A stretch of 64,000 nucleotides of DNA from Hymenobacter sp. BT188. GTDB taxonomy: Bacteria > Bacteroidota > Bacteroidia > Cytophagales > Hymenobacteraceae. Position numbers and translations under genes: made by a program. Below are positions 57,724 to 64,000 of the stretch, piece by piece (positions within the stretch are counted from its first letter, which is position 1; every line of letters starts with the position of its first letter). The notes beneath the pieces were generated by a model that saw only the letters and a list, made by a program, of their open reading frames with translations, had not been told where the DNA came from and searched no databases. The stretch is from positions 760,881 to 824,880 of the forward strand of contig NZ_JACSCW010000003.1 in the NCBI RefSeq assembly GCF_014333585.1, read 5' to 3'.

Positions 57724-58686
57724 TTAATTTGTTGATACCGATTCTCCCATTGATTGAGGTTCGGACTCCCATTCTGCTAAAGCATAAACAGCAGCAAGCC
57801 CTTTGTCCAGCGGAATAGAAGCGCGCCACCCCATGCCAGCTAGTTTGCTGACATCCAGTATTTTACGCGGCGTCCCGTCAGGCATTAATGCGTTAAATCG
57901 AAGCTTTCCACGGTAACCGGTTATACGCTGAATTAAGCGGGCTAAGTCGGCAATGGAGATGTCTTCGCCGGTACCTACGTTAATAGGTTCTGAGCCATCA
58001 TAGCGTAGCATGAGGTGAAGACAGGCATCAGCCAAGTCATCCACGTGCAGGAATTCGCGGCGGGGCGTACCAGTACCCCATACTTCTACCGTAGGAGACT
58101 CGTTTATGCGAGCTTCGTGAAACTTGCGCAGCAACGCGGGTAACACATGCGAGTTTTGTGCGTGGTAGTTGTCGTGAGGACCATAAATATTTGTGGGAAT
58201 AGCCGAGATAAACGAACAGCCGTGCTGACGGCGATATGCTTGGCACTGTTTCACCCCGGCAATCTTGGCTATGGCATACGGCTCATTGGTTTGCTCTAAA
58301 GGACCGGAAAGCAAGTATTCTTCACGCAATGGCTGCGATGCCAGGCGTGGATAGATGCACGAGGAACCTAAAAACAGAAGCTTCTGAACGTGGTGTACAT
58401 AGCTCTGCTGCAACACATTAGCCTGAATCATCAGATTATCATAAAGAAAATCAGATGGGTAGGTGCTATTTGCATAAATGCCCCCCACGTGAGCGGCAGC
58501 TAAAAAAACGTAGTCTGGACGTTCGGTGGCAAAAAAATCTGCAACTGCTGCTTGGTCGCGCAGGTCCAACTCTTGGGAAGTACGCGTCACCAAATTTTGG
58601 TAGTCTGCAGCTCGCAGGCGGCGTTCAATGGCCGAGCCAACCATGCCGCGGTGACCGGCAATATATATTTTGGCAGATAACTCCAT
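57724..58686 (-). CDS. fcl: GDP-L-fucose synthase
   Basis: 320 residues, extended SDR. The N-terminal motif is IYIAGHRGMVGSAIERRL, the family pattern, with FLAAAHVGGIYANSTYP. The catalytic triad is present: Ser of LFLGSSCIYP, and Tyr and Lys of EPYAIAKIAG. It epimerises and reduces GDP-4-keto-6-deoxymannose to GDP-L-fucose with NADPH. It lies next to the Gmd-like gene on the minus strand, the usual two-gene arrangement, 58 bp apart. Note that the partner Gmd-like protein has altered catalytic residues. Confidence 0.93.
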   Translation of the reverse strand: MELSAKIYIAGHRGMVGSAIERRLRAADYQNLVTRTSQELDLRDQAAVADFFATERPDYVFLAAAHVGGIYANSTYPSDFLYDNLMIQANVLQQSYVHHVQKLLFLGSSCIYPRLASQPLREEYLLSGPLEQTNEPYAIAKIAGVKQCQAYRRQHGCSFISAIPTNIYGPHDNYHAQNSHVLPALLRKFHEARINESPTVEVWGTGTPRREFLHVDDLADACLHLMLRYDGSEPINVGTGEDISIADLARLIQRITGYRGKLRFNALMPDGTPRKILDVSKLAGMGWRASIPLDKGLAAVYALAEWESEPQSMGESVSTN

Positions 58687-58743
58687 CGGAAAAACGTAAA
58701 GCGAAAGAAAAGAATGGTGAGGTAGGGTAGAAGAGGCAGTGTA

Positions 58744-59856
58744 TTAGTTGGGTTGAAGCAGTGCTTGCAGACCAGATTTAATCAAGGACGTTTGTCGACT
58801 GAAGAGACGTAAGTCATGCTGAACCATCTCTTGCACCAACAAGGGGAGATTGTGGCGAGGTTTCCATCCTAATTGCCGCCGAGACTTGCTGGCTTCTGCC
58901 AATGATGGTTCTACGGTGTGGGCACAATAATAGGCTGAATCTATTGCAACAACAGTTTGGCCAGGCATTAAAGCAAAGTCGTTGTTATGACAAGCCGCGA
59001 CGTAGCCAACCTCCCCAGCACCATCGCCCTGAAATACAAGGTCAACCCCTAGTTCGGCAAAAGCCAAGCGTACAAATTCACGCACGGTAGTCATAACAGC
59101 AGTAGCGATGACATAATCTTCGGGTGTTTCCTGCTGCAACACGCGCCATATGGCTTCCGCATAATCCTGAGAATAACCCCAATCATGACGCGCTTCAAGC
59201 GAATCAAGATACAGCGTGCCCTGCAACCCTAAGGCAATACGAACAGCCCCCTGAATAATTTTGTGAATCAGTGTTGTTTCGCCACGACGCGGAAATTCAT
59301 AATTTAATAAGGAACCATTGCAAGCGTACAGCCCATTAGCCGCACGATGTTTAGCAATTAGTTCGCTACAGGAAACCTTGGTGGCGGTGTAAGGTAAAGA
59401 GGTATGCTGAGATCTAGATTTCGATTCAGCTAGCCTCTGTAATGCAGTACTTGTTTGTGGAACCGCCGCTTGATAGATGCGTACGCTGTCAACCAAATTG
59501 GTTGAGCGAATAGCTTCCAGAATTCGTAGCGTACAAAGATTATTAACTTCCACAGTATACTCCGGCGTCTCGAATGGTGCACTCATATAAGAAACAGCCC
59601 CGAGATTATATATTTCATCTGGCCGAATTTCTTGCATGAGCCGCGTGAGCGTAGTGGCATCAGTCAGGTCAGCATAGTGCAAGTTAAAACTGACATTATT
59701 CAGACAACCAGCCTGGTACGACACATCCGCTCGTTCGTAACTGAACAGGGATGCATGCTTTTTGATTCCGTGCACTTCGTAGCCTTTTTCTAATAGTAAC
59801 TCAGCTAGGGAGAAGCCATCTTGTCCCTTAATACCGGTTATTAAAGCCCTTTTCAT
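58744..59856 (-). CDS. GDP-mannose 4,6-dehydratase homologue with altered active site
   Basis: 370 residues of the normal Gmd length and frame: ALITGIKGQDGFSLAELLLEKG, YEVHGIKKHASLF, IRPDEIYNLGAVSYM, GLYACNGSLLNYEFPRRGET and RDWG-like RHDWGYSQDYAEA. The catalytic STSE, expected after YQA, reads AVPQ here, so both the Thr and the Glu needed for dehydration are lost; the Tyr/Lys pair remains in PYTATK. No frameshift explains this. It may be a different SDR in the GDP-sugar pathway or an inactive homologue. Its role with fcl is therefore uncertain. Confidence 0.8.
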   Translation of the reverse strand: MKRALITGIKGQDGFSLAELLLEKGYEVHGIKKHASLFSYERADVSYQAGCLNNVSFNLHYADLTDATTLTRLMQEIRPDEIYNLGAVSYMSAPFETPEYTVEVNNLCTLRILEAIRSTNLVDSVRIYQAAVPQTSTALQRLAESKSRSQHTSLPYTATKVSCSELIAKHRAANGLYACNGSLLNYEFPRRGETTLIHKIIQGAVRIALGLQGTLYLDSLEARHDWGYSQDYAEAIWRVLQQETPEDYVIATAVMTTVREFVRLAFAELGVDLVFQGDGAGEVGYVAACHNNDFALMPGQTVVAIDSAYYCAHTVEPSLAEASKSRRQLGWKPRHNLPLLVQEMVQHDLRLFSRQTSLIKSGLQALLQPN

Positions 59857-60183
59857 GCGCAGATGAGGAAACTATATAGCCCTGTTGTAATCATTTATCA
59901 ATAAATGTACTTGCAAAATTTTATAGTGCAATAAATTAATGTAAAAATTAAATTAAATGAGTGCGTTTTTAATATCTTAATGAATGGTTAAATAGCTTGA
60001 TATTAGTGCTTTATGGTCTAATGCCTCAGAGGCTATAGAAAACGCTTTAATGAATTTATCTCGCCAAAATGCATATACTTAGTTTATATATTTGGTTACA
60101 AGTTTAGTCTTGTATTTCTGCCTGATAGACTTAATCGATCCATGACTGTAATCTCAACTGCTGTCTACGCATAGCAGGTATAA
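59857..60183. other. AT-rich intergenic region upstream of the Gmd-like gene
   Basis: About 330 bp, very AT rich. A TATATTTG at 60087-60094 resembles a -7 box on the plus strand, but has no -33 and no gene to serve. No RNA gene or repeat was seen. Confidence 0.5.
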
Positions 60184-60222
60184 AACAGAAAAGCCCGACC
60201 ATTTAGGTCGGGCTTTTCTGTT
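60184..60222 (-). terminator. Terminator of the large T9SS protein gene
   Basis: The arms 60184-60200 and 60206-60222 are perfect reverse complements (core AAAAGCCCGACC) with a 5-nt loop; on the minus strand a T tract follows the gene ending at 60239. Confidence 0.88.
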
Positions 60223-60238
60223 AGATGAAGAAAGGAAG

Positions 60239-63200
60239 TTATTTGGTCAATTTGATTGTTTTGCCCGACAAACTTCCCGACATGAACATCAAATAGTATC
60301 GGCCAGTAGGCAGATTTAGCGAACTCATGTCGATGCTGCTTTGAGCAACGCCAGCACTGAAGTTAATGCTCCGTTTCTGAATTAGGCGACCAACTTGATT
60401 AAAGAGAGCAACATTCATCGTTTCAGCTGTTTTCAGTTGAGTCTGAATAGTTACTACATCTTCGAAAGGATTAGGAAATGATTGGGTAGAAACCGAGTTC
60501 GTAGTAGCTAGAGTAGTAGGTGTGCTGCTCGGAGCTGGTGTGCTGCCGGGAGCAGTCCAAACTTCGATACCGGAGATGTTAGCATCGCCACCAGAACTCG
60601 CCAGTTGAATAAATCCATCAGAAACTGTAACCGCTAAAGGACCTATTTTATCCCAATTACCAGCTGTACCACTATTATAATTAGTTAAGACAGTCTTATT
60701 GTTGAGTGCTAAGCTGTAGCGCTCTGGTTTGTTGTCTTCCCACACATACACATATATGCTGTAAACTCCGTTAGGCACATTAGCCAGTTGCACTTTTACG
60801 TTTCGCCCCCCCACTGATGAGCGAATCATCTGGGCACGAGTAGCATCAGGGTTTGACCGCAGCTTGACGTTCTGGTTAGAGAATAAAGTGCCGCTGATTT
60901 GCAGATTAGTTGCGCCAGTACTGGCTTCCCATTTATTGCCGTCCAGTGTAATTGCCCCCCCATTAATATTTATCGCCCGATACAGCTGTGCTATGGCAGG
61001 AGCGGGGGCTGGTGTAGGCGCTGGGGCAGGTGCTGGTGCTGGGGTAGGCGTTGGAGCCGGAGCGGGGGCTGGTTCCGGGGCGGGATTGACGGTGATGGTG
61101 ACCGGGGCGCTTGTGGTGGTGGCCCCGGCATTGTCGGTGGCGCGGGCCGTGAAGGCGACCGTGCCGGCCGTGGCGGCCGTCCAGTTGAGCTGGTACGGCG
61201 CGGTGCTCACTTCTCCGAGCTTGGCGCTGCCCTGGAAGAACTCCACCTTCTGCACCGAGCCATCGGAATCACTGGCCGTGGCCGTCAGCAGTTGGGTTTG
61301 GCCCAGGGGCAAGGCTAGGTTGTTGGTTGGCGCCGTCAGCGCTATGCTCGGCGCCACATTCGGCGCTGGGGTAGGAGCCGGTGCAGGAGCTGGCGCAAGA
61401 ATTGATTTCCATAGTTCTACCCCTGAGATATTCGCGTTGTCAGTGCCAGTAGCATTAATGGTCAACTGACCGTTGGTAACTGCGGCAGCATATGGTCCTA
61501 AGCGCGTCCAGCTACCAGCTAGCCCACTTATAACATCACTCTGAACTAATTGGCCTTGTACACTGACATTGAAACGCATGGAGAAGTTATCTTCCCATAT
61601 GTATAGGTACACGAAGTAGTTGCCGCTAGAAACATTCGAAAACTCAATACCTGCATTCCGGCTTCCAATTGATGAGCGAATCATCTGAGTGCGTTCCGCA
61701 TCAGTTGATGGATTGAGCGTAACGTTCTGGTTTGAGAAGTACTCTCCTGCAATGTTTACATTGGCTGCACTGCCGCTGGCTTCCCACTTATTGCCATCCA
61801 ACGTAAGGGCATTACCATTAATATTGATTCCCCTATAAAAGGCAGCATTAGCCGGAGCAACGGGTGCAGGTGCAAGAATGGGCGTAGGCGTTGGAGCCGG
61901 AGCGGGGGCTGGTTCCGGGGCGGGATTGACGGTGATGGTGACCGGGGCGCTTGTGGTGGTGGCCCCGGCATTGTCGGTGGCGCGGGCCGTGAAGGCGACC
62001 GTGCCGGCCGTGGCGGCCGTCCAGTTGAGCTGGTACGGCGCGGTGCTCACTTCTCCGAGCTTGGCGCTGCCCTGGAAGAACTCCACCTTCTGCACCGAGC
62101 CATCGGAATCACTGGCCGTGGCCGTCAGCAGTTGGGTTTGGCCCAGGGGCAAGGCTAGGTTGTTGGTTGGCGCCGTCAGCGCTATGCTCGGCGCCACATT
62201 CGGCGCTGGGGTAGGAGCTTTTACAATTAAGCCAGGCGTTATATTCTGATTCTTAACCTTTTCCAGCCAAAAAGTCCATTCTGCTTGCTCCGTTTGAGGA
62301 GTGATAGGATTAGGAAGCGAGGTGTTATTCTTATTGTAGTGAATGTTACGAAACCATGTATCATTTCTGTCCTCCCAGTTGCCTTTTTTCACATAGCCAA
62401 TCTGGTTATCGTGTGCCGAGATGTTGAAATAGTAGGCATCGGTGTCATTGCTACTCGTGCTGTTCCAGGTATAGATACCAACGTTGGAAGATTGAAGGTA
62501 TTGACCATCAACATAGCCGCTAGAAACAACTCGGTTATTATAGATCTCAATGTCATGACCGTTTGCTACCGCTATGCCATAGTTCAGCATGCTAACTACT
62601 TGGTTGTTGTGGCATTTTACAAAGCCACTAGATTCTGCCAAAAAGCTGGGGTCACCATCACCTAGCAAAATGCCCCCACCAGAATGGTTAGTCGCAGTTG
62701 CAGGTACTGGATATCCGCCTTGGATATAGTTATTATGTATTAAGATTGGGCTGTCAGAAGTGCCGTTAGATTTATAGAGATTAATGTTGTCTTCGACATA
62801 GCTTTTATTAGGGGTATTCACTACTTCATTCCAAGCAACTTCCACCCCGCGGATGCCTTGCACCCCGTTGAATTGTAAAAATTGAACGTGTTCTTTTCCA
62901 CCATTCCGGGTACGACCATCAATATTGCGTGCTTGGTTATAGAGTACCTTGATACTTTGCCTTGCGCTTTTGTCACCTACATAATTGGCTAAGTAGATGC
63001 CAGAGGTTTGCTCCATATAGTTGTGCTCTAGGTGGGCATTTTTGAAATTGTTCGCATCAAAAAAGCGCCCTTGCCGCACATTATCGATAGTAGGCGTAAG
63101 AGCTAGGCCACGCGTATTGCGAATAGTAACGTCGTTATTCTGATAGTGCGCTCTAATGAGAATTCCTGCACTCTGAATATTTGAGTTTTCAATAGTTACA

Positions 63201-63415
63201 GGCTCCGACGTTTCAATAGAGATGGCTGGTATTCTGGAGTCAAGGCTCCGCCAATTGCCGCTGTAGGTTCCTCCTTTAGTAATGGAGATCGGTCCATTAT
63301 AAATAACCTCACTTGACTGAGCCAAGGTTATTAATGAACCTGGGCCCAGCATCAATAGAAGTACAAATGCTGAGGACAGCCAGTTGATGAAAGTTTTTGA
63401 GTAGAGCTGCTTCAT
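60239..63415 (-). CDS. Secreted multidomain T9SS protein (beta-helix, Ig-like, malectin-like)
   Basis: 1058 residues. Residues 1-33 are a long signal peptide (ending ITLAQ). About 35-395 is a right-handed beta-helix with repeated N-rich turns (ENSNIQSAG, IEIYNNRVVSSG). Two Ig-like modules (about 399-510 and 679-790) carry ASDSDGSVQKVEFFQGS; they are flanked by Ala/Pro repeats (APAPAPTP). Two malectin-like modules (about 515-670 and 830-960) share YRGININGNALTLDGNKWE and AININGGAITLDGNKWEAS starts. The last 75 residues are a T9SS sorting domain (QSFPNPFEDVVTIQT). It is probably a surface or secreted polysaccharide-binding or lyase-like protein; no catalytic residues were identified. Confidence 0.88.
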   Translation of the reverse strand: MKQLYSKTFINWLSSAFVLLLMLGPGSLITLAQSSEVIYNGPISITKGGTYSGNWRSLDSRIPAISIETSEPVTIENSNIQSAGILIRAHYQNNDVTIRNTRGLALTPTIDNVRQGRFFDANNFKNAHLEHNYMEQTSGIYLANYVGDKSARQSIKVLYNQARNIDGRTRNGGKEHVQFLQFNGVQGIRGVEVAWNEVVNTPNKSYVEDNINLYKSNGTSDSPILIHNNYIQGGYPVPATATNHSGGGILLGDGDPSFLAESSGFVKCHNNQVVSMLNYGIAVANGHDIEIYNNRVVSSGYVDGQYLQSSNVGIYTWNSTSSNDTDAYYFNISAHDNQIGYVKKGNWEDRNDTWFRNIHYNKNNTSLPNPITPQTEQAEWTFWLEKVKNQNITPGLIVKAPTPAPNVAPSIALTAPTNNLALPLGQTQLLTATASDSDGSVQKVEFFQGSAKLGEVSTAPYQLNWTAATAGTVAFTARATDNAGATTTSAPVTITVNPAPEPAPAPAPTPTPILAPAPVAPANAAFYRGININGNALTLDGNKWEASGSAANVNIAGEYFSNQNVTLNPSTDAERTQMIRSSIGSRNAGIEFSNVSSGNYFVYLYIWEDNFSMRFNVSVQGQLVQSDVISGLAGSWTRLGPYAAAVTNGQLTINATGTDNANISGVELWKSILAPAPAPAPTPAPNVAPSIALTAPTNNLALPLGQTQLLTATASDSDGSVQKVEFFQGSAKLGEVSTAPYQLNWTAATAGTVAFTARATDNAGATTTSAPVTITVNPAPEPAPAPAPTPTPAPAPAPAPTPAPAPAIAQLYRAININGGAITLDGNKWEASTGATNLQISGTLFSNQNVKLRSNPDATRAQMIRSSVGGRNVKVQLANVPNGVYSIYVYVWEDNKPERYSLALNNKTVLTNYNSGTAGNWDKIGPLAVTVSDGFIQLASSGGDANISGIEVWTAPGSTPAPSSTPTTLATTNSVSTQSFPNPFEDVVTIQTQLKTAETMNVALFNQVGRLIQKRSINFSAGVAQSSIDMSSLNLPTGRYYLMFMSGSLSGKTIKLTK
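61044..61378. repeat. Direct repeat, copy 1 (Ig-like module)
   Basis: 335 bp identical, base for base, to 61884-62218 (offset 840). It covers one Ig-like module and part of the Ala/Pro linker in the T9SS protein and is much richer in G and C than the flanking coding sequence. Confidence 0.95.
61884..62218. repeat. Direct repeat, copy 2 (Ig-like module)
   Basis: The second copy of the 335-bp repeat at 61044-61378. The two copies are 840 bp apart, a multiple of three, so recombination between them would delete or add 280 residues in frame. Confidence 0.95.
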
Positions 63416-63588
63416 TAGTTTGGGTTTTATTTACCTCTGTTATGTTCGGTGCAGAATGTAAGTTAGAAAGGATCTGACCTCATCTGTTTCTGGTTGAAAT
63501 CTAATTCAAGACTGTTTTTTGTGATTCGTATAATTGTATCGTTGTTGTCATAAGGGAGTGGCGTATAGGATGAATAGTATGGTTATAG

Positions 63589-63783
63589 GTGCTGACAAAT
63601 GATATATCTCATATTTATTTGAACAATCATCAACAACGCTTTTATAAATATAAACGATTGAAACACTGTTTTGCAATAATAGAGCCGTGTTTTATTGAAC
63701 ATTTTTATTACAAAGAACTATTAATTGCATCATATGACTTGGAAATATTAAAATTTTATGCTGAGATGGGTTTTAGTAATTAA
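63589..63783 (+). CDS. Hypothetical 64-residue ORF, weak
   Basis: A short AT-rich ORF with several aromatic residues (NNHQQRFYKYKRLKHCFAII) and no recognised domain, promoter or ribosome-binding site. It lies in an AT-rich region upstream of the large T9SS gene and may be chance. Listed at low confidence. Confidence 0.2.
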   Translation: MLTNDISHIYLNNHQQRFYKYKRLKHCFAIIEPCFIEHFYYKELLIASYDLEILKFYAEMGFSN

Positions 63784-63959
63784 CGATATAAAATAAGTGC
63801 TAAATAAATTTTATATAACTATTTTAAGTAAGGTGTGATAGAGAGTGTGTTTTGATTACCACATAATATAGTAATTCAATAATATAATTATTGCTTGATA
63901 CTTAATCATTGTCAATCTAGTTCGACAGTATTAATTAGAGGTTGCCTAATAAACAGTAG

Positions 63960-64000
63960 AAAAAAGCCCCCCACCGGCCGCGCTGTAGTATATACTACAG
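63960..64000. other. Probable left half of a large palindromic terminator cut by the window edge
   Basis: An A6-GCCCCCCA start is followed by a GC-rich stretch and a perfect 18-bp palindrome, CTGTAGTATATACTACAG, at 63983-64000. If the arms continue, the mirror of 63965-63982 should lie just beyond the window. Confidence 0.5.

Noticed and set aside
59380..59490. A frameshift or compensated frameshift behind the AVPQ segment in the Gmd-like gene
   Set aside because: The other frames of this stretch do not encode STSELYG, and the distance between YQA and the YxxxK is the same as in canonical Gmd. The change is by substitution.
46980..59856. Phage, CRISPR or restriction-type defence genes around the polysaccharide cluster
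   Set aside because: No spaced repeats, Cas, nuclease or modification genes were seen; all genes read as sugar or glycosyl enzymes.
60061..60110. Plus-strand promoter TATATTTG at 60087-60094
   Set aside because: There is no -33 element at 19-20 bp and no plus-strand gene downstream.

Overview
The window looks like a chromosomal segment of a high-GC Bacteroidetes of the order Cytophagales, most likely Hymenobacter or a close relative. The reasons are: two proteins with C-terminal type IX secretion (T9SS) sorting domains, a TonB-dependent receptor, promoters of the Bacteroidetes form TTTG-N19/20-TAnnTTTG, a D-Ala-D-Ala ligase doubled in one chain beside a PASTA-domain protein, and a family of tail-to-tail intergenic repeats. 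The genus is an inference; no rRNA is present. No phage, insertion sequence or CRISPR array was seen.

Layout. 1-9.7 kb: envelope, stress and unknown genes (5'-truncated LolA-like protein, sorbosone-dehydrogenase-like beta-propeller, TonB receptor, universal stress protein, two acetyltransferases, three small acidic proteins, fasciclin protein). 9.9-15.7 kb: unknowns, a Nudix hydrolase, a phosphoribosyltransferase-like protein and a NarL-type two-component pair. 15.7-17.8 kb: an AT-rich stretch with three tiny unknown ORFs, ending in tRNA-Arg(CCG). 18-28.4 kb: two Ohr peroxidases (one with OhrR and its operator), sucC, a GH113-like glycosidase, a LolD-like ATPase, a phage-type conserved protein, a ScyD-like lipoprotein, RecQ and a rhodanese. 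28.4-38.1 kb: a T9SS cargo protein, PASTA protein, tandem Ddl-Ddl, pgk, a site-2 protease overlapping a HAD phosphatase, and a CAT-anticodon tRNA. 38.2-46.3 kb: a lipoprotein, a PAS kinase with a single-domain response regulator, and the oxidative pentose phosphate genes gnd-zwf-pgl facing rpiA.

46.9-59.9 kb is a surface polysaccharide locus. A WcaJ-type initiating transferase and a WecG/TagA-type glycosyltransferase are followed by a nucleotide-sugar cassette (CDP-glucose-forming cytidylyltransferase, SDR, RfbC-type epimerase, sugar C-methyltransferase, DUF4910 protein, class III aminotransferase, GT4 glycosyltransferase) and, on the other strand, GDP-fucose synthase plus a Gmd homologue with altered active-site residues. 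The cassette lacks the usual CDP-glucose 4,6-dehydratase and is the best candidate here for an undescribed pathway, probably giving a C-methylated or amino sugar.

60.2-63.4 kb is a 1058-residue secreted T9SS protein (beta-helix, two Ig-like and two malectin-like modules) whose two Ig modules are identical at DNA level over 335 bp.

Across the window the octamer TGGGGGGC (or GCCCCCCA) recurs about fifty times, both in terminator stems and inside coding sequence. This is the strongest genome-scale signal seen.
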